Positions 9,416 through 19,474 of a stretch of 64,000 nucleotides of DNA are shown here, one piece after another (position 1 is the first letter of the stretch; each line of letters opens with the position of its first letter). The translations under genes and the position numbers were made by a program. The notes under the pieces were generated by a model. That model had not been told where the DNA came from, searched no databases, and worked only from the letters and a program-made list of their open reading frames with translations. Origin of the DNA: Oreohelix idahoensis (taxonomy: Eukaryota > Mollusca > Gastropoda > Stylommatophora > Oreohelicidae); contig JAMPIV010014132.1 of the NCBI GenBank assembly GCA_024509875.1, forward strand, positions 369,501 through 433,500. Reading direction: 5' to 3'.

Positions 9416-12184
9416 TTATTTCTGGGGTTTACGGTGATTCTCATCACACGGATGGCGGCTTAAAAAATCCGCTCCCAAATTTGTTTTTCCAGATATATAC
9501 TCAATGCTAAAATTATAGGGAGCCAAAAGCAAGGACCATCGGAGTAACCTAGAGTTCTCATGCCTAGCCTGGGCTAGAAACGATAAAGGTTTGTGGTCCG
9601 TTTGCAACTTAAATGCCTTCCCATACAGATAAATATTGAATTTCTTTATTGCCCATATTACTGCAAGACATTCTTTTTCGCTAGTTGAGTAGTTGATTTC
9701 AGCTTTATTCAACTTTCTGCTAGCATATGCCACTGGGCTTAATTCCCCATCCAATGCATCTGATTTCTGTAGTAGAGTTGCACCTAACCCAATATTACTT
9801 GCATCCGTCCTTACTATGAATTCTTGACTTAAGTCAGGTAATTTCAAAATGGGTTTACTTGTGAGCTTTTCCTTCAATTCTTGGTAAGTCATTTCACATT
9901 GTGGTGTCCATGTAATGCGATCTGGATGTCCTTTACGTGTCAAATCAGTTAACGGTGCACATATGGAATTAAAGTTTTTGATATACTTCTGGTAGAAACC
10001 ACATAATGAGACAAAGGATCTCACGTCCTTCTTGGTTTGTGGTCTCGGGGCTTTCTTTAGTTTCTCTAAATTCTTTGGGTCAGGGGTCATGTTTCCCTGA
10101 TAAACTGTGTGTCCCAAAAATTCCAATTCTTTACATCCAACGCAACATTTGGTTGGTCGGGCTGTTAAATTTGCTTCCCTAAGTCGATCAAACAGCATCT
10201 TCAGAGAGTCAATGTGTTCCTCAAATGTTTCTGTTGCTATCAGGATATCATCCATGAAATTTGTTATACATGGATTATTCAGAGGGTCCAATAATTTTCT
10301 CATCATTCTAGAGAAGACACTAGGCGCATTCTTCAATCCAAATGGCAATCTATTAAACTCATAGTGTCCTTCTGAGGTACTAAAAGCTAGGTATGGTCTA
10401 ACCTCAGGCTTTACTGGAATCTGATAATATCCTTTACTCAGATCCACTTTGGAGAAATATTTAGCTTTATTTAGTCTGGCAAACAACTGATTTGTATCCG
10501 GCAATGGATCCACCTGTCCTTCTGTAATAGCATTCAGTCTCCTGTAATCTATACAGAGTCTATGTTCTCCAGAGGGCTTCCTTAAGAGTACAACACCGGA
10601 ACTATACGAAGATTCACTGTGTGAAATAATTCCTTCCTTCAATAGATAGTCTATCTCTTCCTTCAAAGCTTTCTCCTTAGCAAACGGAATCGAATATGGT
10701 TTCATACAGACAGGTGTGGGGTCTATCAGTTTCATATCATATTCCAATAGGTTTGTATGCCCTGGTCGGTCTGTTAACACCTCTGCATGATTATTTAGAA
10801 CCTGTTGCACTCTCTCTTTCTGAGTTTTCGTTAAATGTGTACTGATTTTCACCTGTGCTGCTGTCTCACAGGGGTGTAATGGATACTCAAATGATGAAAG
10901 TGGTTCCTTTTTCATCTCCATGGCGATGGACAAGGTCAACAAGTGTGTCTCCTCCTGATGTTCTCTTTCCAAATATTTCTTCAGGAGATTCACATGATAG
11001 ATTTTTTCTTTCCCCTTCTTATCTATCTTATAATTTGTTCTAGATACCTTCTCTAAAACTGTATATGGACCCTGCCATCCAATTTGTAACTTATTCTGAC
11101 TCCCGGGCAAAAGAAGCAGTACTTTCTCTCCCACAGCCAAATTTCTGTCTTTCGCCTTCCTGTTATAATAGGCAGCATGTTTCTTCCTGGCTTGTTTCAA
11201 ATTTTCATTGGCAAGTTTCCAGCCAGTTTTTAAACGAGTGGTCAGCTCATTCACATATTGGTATGAAGATGTAATGTTTTCCTCTGCCTTTTCATCAGTC
11301 CACGTTCTTAACAAAGCTTCGAGTGGACCTTTTATTGGCCTTCCAAACAATAATGTTGCCGGGGCCATACCGGTTGAACTATGGGGCACCTCCCGATAAG
11401 CAAAGAGGGCGGCGTGCAGGTACTGGTCCCATGTATCTGGTTTTTCGTGTGCCAACTTTCTCAGGATCGACATCAATGTGCCGTTAAATCTTTCCACTTG
11501 GCCGTTCCCTTGGGGATGATACACACTACAATGGAAGTGTTTGGCCTGGAAGATCCTGAAAACTTCTTCAGTTAGTTTCCCCTTGAACTGAGAGCCATTA
11601 TCAGTCAAGATTTGATTGGGAAAGCCTAACCTTGTGAAAATTGTGAGCAATGCCTCTGCCACATGTTTAGAATCAATCGATGACAGGGCTACTGCCTCTC
11701 CCCACATAGAACAAGTGTCCACCAGAGTCAGAATGTAGCTGTTCCTTCTCTTGGTTCGGGTGAGAGGTCCCACAAGATCCACGGCAACTCTCTCAAAGGG
11801 TGTTCCCACTATGGGCATTTCCCCCAGAGTTGCTGGTGCAGTCCAATGTTTAGGTGCTACTCGTTGGCACTCTGGACAGGATTTTACATATCGTTTGATA
11901 TCTTCAGTTATTCCTGGCCAGAAATAGTGACAAGCTATTCGCTGTCCTGTTGCGCTGATTCCCATATGACCACTGAAGGGAATCGCATGCCCTAGTTCCA
12001 ACACTTTAGTCCTATATGAAGTGGGAAGGACCAGCTGTCCGTGACCATTGGATTCAGATCCAGCCTTCCTATATATCAGTTTGTTCTTCATATAAAACTC
12101 TCCCTTGCCTGGAGGTGTATGAGATTTGGGCAACTTCTTGAAACATGGCTTGAGTGTTTTGTCCTCAGCCTGTGCCTTCCTCAT
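9416..12184 (-). CDS. pol: Integrase-RT-RNase H polyprotein of element 1
   Basis: A 922-residue frame. The integrase HHCC zinc site is H66, H73, C103, C106, and the catalytic triad is D136, D195, E231 with 35-residue D-E spacing. A GPY motif lies near 372-374. Reverse transcriptase follows, with CIDYRRLN, FSKVDLSKGYYQIPV and catalytic FMDD at 643-646, where Tyr or Phe usually precedes Val/Met-DD. RNase H begins near 770, with TDAS at 793-796, and ends in ADFLSRHP. Integrase lies N-terminal to RT, the reverse of ordinary Ty3/gypsy and diagnostic of the Gmr1 group. The ATG at 12184 is probably not the native start: the reading continues upstream in frame to an A-run at about 12228, where the protease frame enters. 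Confidence 0.93.
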   Translation of the reverse strand: MRKAQAEDKTLKPCFKKLPKSHTPPGKGEFYMKNKLIYRKAGSESNGHGQLVLPTSYRTKVLELGHAIPFSGHMGISATGQRIACHYFWPGITEDIKRYVKSCPECQRVAPKHWTAPATLGEMPIVGTPFERVAVDLVGPLTRTKRRNSYILTLVDTCSMWGEAVALSSIDSKHVAEALLTIFTRLGFPNQILTDNGSQFKGKLTEEVFRIFQAKHFHCSVYHPQGNGQVERFNGTLMSILRKLAHEKPDTWDQYLHAALFAYREVPHSSTGMAPATLLFGRPIKGPLEALLRTWTDEKAEENITSSYQYVNELTTRLKTGWKLANENLKQARKKHAAYYNRKAKDRNLAVGEKVLLLLPGSQNKLQIGWQGPYTVLEKVSRTNYKIDKKGKEKIYHVNLLKKYLEREHQEETHLLTLSIAMEMKKEPLSSFEYPLHPCETAAQVKISTHLTKTQKERVQQVLNNHAEVLTDRPGHTNLLEYDMKLIDPTPVCMKPYSIPFAKEKALKEEIDYLLKEGIISHSESSYSSGVVLLRKPSGEHRLCIDYRRLNAITEGQVDPLPDTNQLFARLNKAKYFSKVDLSKGYYQIPVKPEVRPYLAFSTSEGHYEFNRLPFGLKNAPSVFSRMMRKLLDPLNNPCITNFMDDILIATETFEEHIDSLKMLFDRLREANLTARPTKCCVGCKELEFLGHTVYQGNMTPDPKNLEKLKKAPRPQTKKDVRSFVSLCGFYQKYIKNFNSICAPLTDLTRKGHPDRITWTPQCEMTYQELKEKLTSKPILKLPDLSQEFIVRTDASNIGLGATLLQKSDALDGELSPVAYASRKLNKAEINYSTSEKECLAVIWAIKKFNIYLYGKAFKLQTDHKPLSFLAQARHENSRLLRWSLLLAPYNFSIEYISGKTNLGADFLSRHPCDENHRKPQK

Positions 12185-12209
12185 CTCATCTGGATGAGTA
12201 TTTATTGGA

Positions 12210-12677
12210 TTATCCTCCTCCTTTTTTAGACTGTGATCTGGTCTGCACTGTTGCCAATATCACAGGTCTCTTGGGATTCCCCAAGAAGACATATCTACAC
12301 CCCAATATCAGAGGGTAGATTGGCTCATTTATCACTGCTGCTTTTATGATTCCTTCCACATATCGCGTTTTCACTTTTATTCGGGTGACGGGAAGTGTCA
12401 TGGTAGCTACATCCTTGGTTGCAGTTTGAATCTCCACTGTTTCTGTGGTGTATTGATCGGCCTGCACCAGGTGAGAACTCACAACGGAATCGTAATCTAA
12501 ACCGGTATCATATAAACATCTTATAGTGACACCATTACAGATGACATCTTCACACACTGGGGGGTGGTATGGTTCCTGTAGTTCTTCAGGTTTGCCCTTC
12601 TTTTCCTTTTTCCCCGATGTCATAGCAGCAAAATGAGGAGGTTTCCTTCTACAATGGTCAGTGTCATGATTGTTCAT
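12210..12677 (-). CDS. pro: Element 1 zinc knuckle tail and retropepsin
   Basis: The frame begins inside a CCHC knuckle. Reading a few codons upstream of the ATG gives CKNCKMNNHDTDHC, spacing C-X2-C-X4-H-X4-C. The retroviral-type aspartic protease follows with YDTG (D57, T58, G59) and the flap-distal LILG motif at 123-126. It ends at TRSQSKKGGG. An A6 run near 12228-12233 separates it from the integrase frame; one A fewer would join them, so a frame change or a +1 shift is needed. The ATG is internal to the natural reading frame. Confidence 0.85.
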   Translation of the reverse strand: MNNHDTDHCRRKPPHFAAMTSGKKEKKGKPEELQEPYHPPVCEDVICNGVTIRCLYDTGLDYDSVVSSHLVQADQYTTETVEIQTATKDVATMTLPVTRIKVKTRYVEGIIKAAVINEPIYPLILGCRYVFLGNPKRPVILATVQTRSQSKKGGG

Positions 12678-13048
12678 CTTACAATTTTTACACCACCTTT
12701 TTCCTTGGTTGAAAGATTTTCTTTCATCATATTTCCTTTCATCGAATTGTGGGTTTTATTTTTATTTTCATACCGTGGCCTATCAAACTGGTGCTTACCT
12801 TTGTTTTGATCCCTAGGATCAAATTTATTAAAGTTCTGTGGTGCCCTAAAGTTATCCACTTGTTTCTTTTTATTACCTGTTACCTCTGCTTGAGCTGCTT
12901 GATACCTTTCAGCAACATTTAGCAACTCATCCAGCCTCTCTGCACCTTGTTCCATGAGAAACTTTCTCAGGTCTGGAGCCATGGACTCTCTTAATTGCTC
13001 TATAAGGACCATTTCCTTAAGATCTTGGGTTTCCCCAGAGAAGTCCAT
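12674..13048 (-). pseudogene. gag: Element 1 Gag, capsid C-terminal part
   Basis: Continues the capsid after a frame change near 13040. It encodes MVLIEQLRESMAPDLRKF and a helix ending ERYQAAQ, which together with the end of the upstream frame resembles a SCAN fold. A Lys/Asn/Gln-rich basic stretch precedes the nucleocapsid knuckle. A second frame change at a GGAAAAAGG run near 12700 moves the knuckle into the next frame. Both breaks are single-base in nature. Confidence 0.8.
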
Positions 13049-13956
13049 TTCTCCAAGTATGTCTCTATTCGTGCAGAGAACTGGTGATAGGTTTCACCTG
13101 ACAGTAGTTTAGCATTCCTAAATTTTTTCCTATAAAATTCTGCATTCTTTTCATACCTTAACAAAAGAGCCTGCTTTAGCATGTCATAATTTTCCTGATC
13201 ACCTCTGCTCATTTTTGCAAAAACTTCATAAGCTGCCCCACGAAGTCCTTGAGATAACTTTAAGCTCCACCTTTCTCTCTCTAACCCATACGTGGTAGCT
13301 AATAGTTCATACCTATTTAGGTAGCTCTCTATATCATCGTCTTTCTCAACAAAATGATCTAAATGAAAATTCATAGCTGAGGTTGAGGCTCCTTGGCTAG
13401 CAGTGGCATCAGAGGCAAAGGGACTGGCACCATTTTCAGGAGCATGGCCCTGAAACTCAAACTCCCTAAGTCGTAACTCATGTTCCCTTTGTAATCTTTT
13501 ATCTTCTGCTTCCCTTTCTGCAGCTAATTTCTTCTCTTCTCTTTCTGCAGCTAATTTCTTCTCTTTTCTTTCTGCAGCTAATTTCTTCTCTTCTCTTTCT
13601 GCAGCTAATTTCTTCTCTTCTCTTTCTGCAGCTAATTTCTTCTCTTCTCTTTCTGCAGCTAATCTTTTGTCTTCTCTTTCTGCTTCCAATTTCTTAGCCT
13701 CAGCCTCAATCTGCAACCTCTTAGTCTCAGCCTCAGCCTCAAATTGCAACCTCTTAGTCTCAGCCTCAGCCTCAAATTGTAACTTCTTAATTTCCCTTTC
13801 AGCCTCTAACTTTCTTTCGGCTTCAAACCTTCTTTCTTCGCGTTCAATAAATTTGTCACATTCCGTAGTGACATAGGCAACCATAACTTGCCCATCTAAT
13901 CCTAACTCTTTTGCAGTCTGAACAGCAGCAGATCGAAATTTGGCCAGGTCCGCCAT
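13000..13956 (-). pseudogene. gag: Element 1 Gag, coiled coil and capsid N-terminal part
   Basis: 318 codons from MADLAKFRSAAVQ. Residues about 35-165 are a Glu/Lys/Arg-rich coiled coil built largely of the nonapeptide EEKKLAAER. Residues about 195-270 form the capsid N-terminal region (HFVEKDDDIESYLNRYE, ERERWSLKLSQGLRG). From about 272 (AEFYRKKFRNAKLLSGETY) the SCAN-like C-terminal domain begins and breaks at the AAA near 13040. The start is supported by a clean leader of about 185 bp between it and the PBS. Confidence 0.85.
13514..13675 (-). repeat. 27-bp coding minisatellite in gag
   Basis: Five to six copies of a 27-bp unit (ttctctttctgcagctaatt plus tcttctc on the plus strand) encode the EEKKLAAER nonapeptide. 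Copy-number change keeps frame. Confidence 0.9.
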
Positions 13957-14135
13957 TGTCTATCAGGTAAATTTATACAATGTCTAACCAACAATTCAAT
14001 CTCTAAATATATATCTAATGGACAACACAGGCACCGTGAGCTCAACCTTATTTAATTCCACCCAAGGATACCTTTTAATTCTTATATTCCCTGAAGTGAA
14101 TTACCCCCACTATTTTTAATAGGTAAAGATTCAAA

Positions 14136-14155
14136 ATCCCAAGAGCGAGCCCCCA
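14136..14155 (-). promoter_or_regulatory. Element 1 primer binding site, tRNA-Pro-like
   Basis: In element sense TGGGGGCTCG begins five bases inside the 5' LTR boundary, matching the first ten bases of the classic tRNA-Pro PBS. On the plus strand the adjoining gattcaaaatccc resembles a tRNA T-arm, so similarity to the tRNA extends past the acceptor stem with a short mismatch between. Confidence 0.7.
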
Positions 14156-14160
14156 ATATA

Positions 14161-16574
14161 TGTGGTGAAGTGGGATGTTATAAATATTTATAGGGGACTT
14201 AGTGTACTGACTGAGATCAGCTGTGAAGGTATATATATCTAATAAGAGTAGTGTATTATATATAACCTTACTTGCTGCCACATATGTATACCTCAGTCAG
14301 AATTATTCTGGAATAGTGTGATGACTACGTTATATGTCTAGGGTATGTGTATGATGAAGTGTAAGTCAAAACAACAACAGACAGATAAACAATTTAATTT
14401 ATTCCACTACACTTGACAACACTGTGACACTCACATACATAAAACACTCTACAAGGATATCTTAAAGGAGTCACTGATAACTTTTCAAATAACAATATGT
14501 ATTCATTGCTGTCATGAATGTATATGTGTCCTGATTCAAATACAAAGGGAACCAGGAATCACAATCAATTTTAATTACAAGTTATATGTACAGAATTTAT
14601 CAATATTAATATTGTAGTGACATATATTATTAAAAGTATCCTATGTGTGTCAGTTGTGTAGTAGTAATATGAGGTAATACTGGTTTTGTTTTGTTCAAGC
14701 TCTGTTGGTATTTGTCATCATGACTTCAATAGTTTGTTTCTATGGGAACTAGTATTGGAGATGTTCTCAGTTCCTGGTATTAAAACAATTTACTTCCCCT
14801 CTTAAGTTTATGTTACAATGTTATTTTAAGATGGGGGTACATAATGTTGAGCTCAGCTGGCCACATCAGCTTATCTTGCGTGATGGCGGCAGGAAAAGAC
14901 TCCTCTGCTCGATTTCTCCCCTGGGCTCTGGAGACACCTCACTGATAGTTAAATGGACCAAGGAGTATGCTGTCCGACTCTGGATTCAGCAAAGCTCTGA
15001 CCAGGTGCTGCTCAATAACGTCAAGACCACGGTCCCTGAAAACAAGAAGGATGTACCTTCTACTTCATAACTAATTGATACTCTAGTTCTACACTGAGCA
15101 CAATACATCACAAACATTGAGTTCAGAGCGTTAGGCCAACTGTCAGCTTCATCTGAAATACTTTATACCAGTATTAACCTCCTTAATGGTTACTACGCCT
15201 CTGCACTTCCAGCATTATTTCTTTCTAGTCAATCATCTAGGTGTCAGTGTACTGTTTGGCCATTCCATGCTGTTTTACTTTCCTCCGACACCTTCTGTTC
15301 AGGCTGGAGCATTATAGGCTTTACATCATGTTTGCTACTGAACTACACATATATACAGGCATAAATTAACAATTCACATTCAATTTTCATTAAAAGATAC
15401 TGAATGTTTCAAGCTTACCACAATTCATGGAAATAAACACAGATACGTTGACTAGCAATGAATTCTGGCACAAATACTGGCACAAATTCCCATCTGCTTA
15501 TGTTCCAGGCTTTTATTTAGCAAAAATATGAGCTGGCTTCAACGCACTGTTGCTTTATCAAGCTTATTTGAACTAGTGGTCTCGAACTAACGCTCCTAAG
15601 TGAGTATATCAGCGAGTCTGGCCAATGGAGCCACGTTTCGACAAGTGTTTGAAAAAATTTTAACTTCCTACGTCTCCCCTAACAACCAAGGATAGCATTT
15701 ATAGTCCGACTAATCGTGTTTAGCCTTACGTATCATTCCAGCCAATCAGTTCAAATGTAACTTGTGGCCCATTTCCCGTACAATGGTGGTTTAAAAAAAT
15801 CTACCACTGAGCGATTCTGATTTTGGGTGTTGTCTGATAGCACCATCATTTTATTTTGGCTATAACTTGTTAATTCCTAGACTATTTGCATAACGTTGTA
15901 CATATTCTTTGTCAGCAAACCCTAAGGAACCCAAATATATATATTTAATAGAGCTAATATGCTGCGTTCAAAATATGCAATTCCTTCTACCTCCTGTTTC
16001 GAAGATGTGCTGTCTGGGTACTGTAATGTTTTCAAACGTAAACCCATCTAATGTTATCTTTTCTAATAAGAGTTTTTCAGGATTTAAAAACCTAACTCTG
16101 GGAAGGTTAGTGTTTTTATCACTGTCCGTCCGAAAAAAGTTAGTGCATGTGGCCTTACACGCGTGATAGTAGTAATTGTGTATCGCGCGACGCGTGTTTA
16201 GTGTTGCACGTGTTCGGCTTTATGCCTCTCCCTTCTCTCTATCCTTTAGTCCATCTGTCTTTAGTTACGCCGTGTATAAAATGGAATGAATGAAATATTA
16301 AAATTAGGTCATTGTTCAGCTTGCGTATCTCACTGTTTTTCCAAGAAATACAGCACACGTTTCATTGAAGAAAGCGGGTAATAATACAGTAGGCTTTTAC
16401 TATCAACGTGAAGGCGTTACAATTTGCCGACGAAGTAGAAAACAAGGGGGATTTCGAGTACAGTCATTGTGACAGCACTGTTCTTTACCATTCTTCTTCC
16501 TTTTATTAAATTTATTTGTTAGGCTTTGCATTTACGTTTTAATTTATATATGGGGATTAGAATAATTCATGACA
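14161..16574 (-). repeat. Element 1 5' LTR (2414 bp)
   Basis: Colinear with 6932-9348. In element sense it starts TGTCATGAATTATTC and ends CTTCACCACA, followed by the PBS. It should hold the promoter, but I could not place a TATA box with confidence. Confidence 0.95.
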
Positions 16575-16811
16575 GGGATGCAGAGTATGCCACACGCTTC
16601 TTCCTCCTAACTTGGGACCAGATGTGATGATCCTTTAAATGCAAGCCAAGCTGTAGAAACTGGAGCTCATGACTTCAACTCCACACGTTACGGAATGGCA
16701 GAAACACTACAGGAAAATCCTAGATCTACAGTGTAGGTAATGCCAAGGAGTCTTCAACTTGTATTGCTGCAAAAGAGCGTAAAAGCTCAGAAGCCCTCAA
16801 CAACAATAACC
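16575..16811 (+). mobile_element. Retroposon 3' end interrupted by element 1
   Basis: Starts with the duplicated GGGAT and continues the unit cut at 6931: gcagagtatgccacacgctt, cttgggaccagatgtgatga, then a CAA-rich tail near 16800. Confidence 0.7.
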
Positions 16812-16960
16812 GCTTTGAGGAGTAGGGAGTATGGGCGCTGTGTACTTGTCAGTATTCTTAATACACGTTGAAGAGTAAGTTGTACGAACGCTGTGTAAAT
16901 ATGAGCATTACTGTTACACCTTGAAAAGTAGGGAGTATGGACGCTATCTGCGAGACATGA
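16812..16960. repeat. Degenerate minisatellite, right part (about 60-bp period)
   Basis: Two to three copies built on gagtagggagtatgggcgct and gtgta(c/a)(t/a) segments. Resumes the array seen at 5960-6145. Confidence 0.55.
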
Positions 16961-17999
16961 GGTTTATTAGAGGTGTATTGATTGTGTTCCTTACTTTGTG
17001 AGTAATGTTGAGGATGAGAAGTGTAAGCGTAAAAGAGGAAGAACGGGTGGGGGTGGGGGTGTTGTCTTATAATAAGGCCGTTTCATAATTTCTTATGTAA
17101 ATGACACTCGAAACCTCTGAACTGGTAATGGCTAAAGTTTCTTTACACGAGAGCCCGTATTTCTGCGTCTTTGTTGCCGATATGATAATTTCTATTTGGC
17201 TTGATAGGTCGTGCTTTTGTTAGGGGTAGGGGTAGAGCAAGATTATTGGGGGTTGGGAAGGAAATTCTTGGTACATATAACGAAGCAGGACCAGTTATGG
17301 AAAAAACAAGACAGCCTTTATTTTTAAACTCTAAAGGATTGTGGACTTGAAAAAAAAATAATCTGGGACCTGTGATAAGGTAGCGAGAAAGTTTATAGTT
17401 CAGTGGAGGTTATTTTGTCAACACTCGACACTGAGCACATGTAAATGGGGTATTGGGAAGTCGTAATGACATGAAGGATAAACGAAATTGGCCTGTGGAA
17501 CAAATGGTAACCGGCTGAAATAAAGAACTTAGACGTTCTGAGATGTAGGAAAAAGAGGAGAATGGAATCAATGTTTTTATCAGTGGCAGATATTGTGTAT
17601 GTATTTTTTTGTCTTCCACCTCAACTGGTGGCAAGTCTTGATTAAAACCTGACGTACAAGCTGAACAGAATAAAACAGAACCTGGGGAAAATCATTGCTA
17701 GGGGACGGGGGGGGGGGGGGGAAAGAAAAGCGTGATGGAAGTCGTAGAAATGTTAAAATTAATTACCTGAACATATTTTCCTTGGCCATGTAATCACATC
17801 TATCGGGCTAAAAACGGACGTGTTCTTAATCCGAATCTATTCACTGTCTGTGTGTCTATATCTTTATGTGTTCTTGTCTCCCCATCGCTTTTCTTTATTT
17901 CATTTCTTTTCGTCAGTTTGATCCTCATGTTTGTCTCTTTTTCTTGTCTAATCTTCTACCAGTTTAGCCTTGTCTAATCATTACCACCGTCATCATCAT
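16961..17999. other. No gene recognised
   Basis: Includes a G-rich patch (17045-17062) and a G run at about 17708-17720. Open frames are short and unfamiliar. Confidence 0.35.
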
Positions 18000-18155
18000 C
18001 ATTCTCTTGCAGCTGGTCTCACAAGACGCCTGCACCAAGCAGTCGCATTCTCTTGCAGCTGGTCTCACAAGACGGCTGCACCAAGCAGTCGCATTCTCTT
18101 GCAGCTGGTCTCACAAGACGCCTGCACCAAGCAGTCGCATTCTCTTGCAGCCGTG
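18000..18155. repeat. Minisatellite, 46-bp unit
   Basis: Three full copies of cattctcttgcagctggtct followed by cacaagacg(c/g)ctgcaccaagcagtcg, plus a partial fourth. Confidence 0.95.
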
Positions 18156-18310
18156 GTTTCTGTGGCTATTTCTTTTACTTGATAAAGGTGACAATCCCAT
18201 GCAAGACCGTATATTAGTCTAGTCGCCATGCATGATGGGGCAGTAGTCCTATGTTTGATCTCTTCAAAGGCCTTTTCTTATTCTGTTGATTATATATATA
18301 TATATATATA

Positions 18311-18655
18311 TTCTTCTTCTTCTTCCATCCTTAGCCATCAACCGGCAAAGCAGTATGTGGCCAGTACGCCTAGTGGCGTCTTAGGGCAACAACAAATTGA
18401 TCAATCTATCGCTGTTTCCACCACACCTAGTGGCGTCTTTGTGGAACAAAAACAGACCAAACAATCTATCATTGTTTCCGTAATCAGATTGGTTGGCAAG
18501 CAGGTGATCAGCCCAATGTGCGAAGTTTTTACGGGATGGGGTAAACAGCCCCATGCCCATACCCTCCTTAGTCGCTTTTTACGACATGCGTGGTAGGGTG
18601 CAGTGTTACTATTCTTTGCTCCCCTTTCGGGCCCCGGTAACACACGGGTGTAATA
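18311..18655 (-). mobile_element. Short retroposon joining LINE 5'- and 3'-like ends
   Basis: Read on the minus strand it starts with a ccggggcccgaaagggg and gcatgtcgtaaaaagcgact leader module, also at 4385. It passes a duplicated gacgccactagg segment and ends in a (GAA)n tail after gatggctaaggat. The 3' part matches the LINE 3' end at 43150-43230. It lacks any coding middle, so it is an internally deleted LINE or a LINE-tailed SINE. TA repeats flank it on both sides. Confidence 0.6.
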
Positions 18656-18659
18656 TATA

Positions 18660-19474
18660 TATATATATATAATACAGAAATCAAAGACCACTCAACATTC
18701 ATATCAATACAATTTCGGTGAAACAAGTCTCATATCATTTAGGCAAAATGTGGATTCATACATATCTCGTGGTACCGATTTGAACAAAATTGGAGGAACT
18801 ATGATTTCAAAATCGTTACTTTTACTTAACTTTGTCTGTCCACTCTGGCACTGAGGCGCCGTGGTCAGCTGATTTCAAAATAAGATGAAAGGCAAGAAGA
18901 GTTGTCGTTGCTTTGGGAAATACATGACAAACTAAAAACGAAATCAGATCCTACTAAAAGAATTATAATCTTCAGTTCAAATGTCATGACACTTCTATTT
19001 GATTGGCTCGGAGACAAGGGGAAGAGCGGACACGACAACTAAGAAGTTACAAGCGTTCATAAAGGGATTAGAAAGGTACGCCTTATACCAGATACTACCA
19101 CAGGGAAGTGAAGTGTTAGACTTATTTTTATTTTTTTTCCCCATTGACGATCATGTCATACCAATTTAAACCTTCCATTTGGGACCGAAGACGCAGTGAT
19201 AAATGCAGCCAGCGACCCATAGCTTGACTGCTTGCGTCAGGGTCAGCGAATCAGAGCTGACCAAGACCCTACTCCACCTCCAAGTGGTAGTCCTGGAAAC
19301 AAGCTGCATCACTGCAGTCTGGCTGAGAGAGTAGGGATTGAAGAGGGAAGGCTTACCCGGTTCCAAGAATGCCATGCTGAAACCGGAAGTGTCGGCCGAA
19401 AGGCGCAGATATAGCAGCACCGCTTTAAACGCAGCAGAAGATGAAACCTTCCGTTTTGCTCAATCACCTATTTA
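18660..19474. other. Mostly unassigned; SINE tail near 19065-19115
   Basis: The segment ggtacgccttataccagata through agtgaagtgttagac is the 3' part of the SINE family in minus orientation. The rest, including an open frame at 19232-19414, is unrecognised. Confidence 0.4.

Larger units (their letters stand above)
6932..16574 (-). mobile_element. LTR retrotransposon 1, Gmr1-like Ty3/gypsy
   Basis: A 9.6-kb element on the minus strand bounded by TG...CA LTRs of about 2.4 kb and a perfect 5-bp target duplication. The LTRs differ by only about ten substitutions and two small indels by eye, so insertion is recent. In element sense the order is PBS, Gag (coiled coil, capsid, CCHC knuckle), protease, integrase, reverse transcriptase, RNase H, PPT. 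Integrase before RT is the Gmr1-group order. Three single-base frame changes break gag/pro, while the 922-codon integrase-RT-RNase H frame is intact. Inserted into a retroposon 3' end. Confidence 0.93.

Noticed and set aside
12200..12240. Programmed -1 frameshift between protease and integrase
   Set aside because: An A AAA AAG string is present but out of register with the protease codons; the shift needed is +1 or one base fewer.
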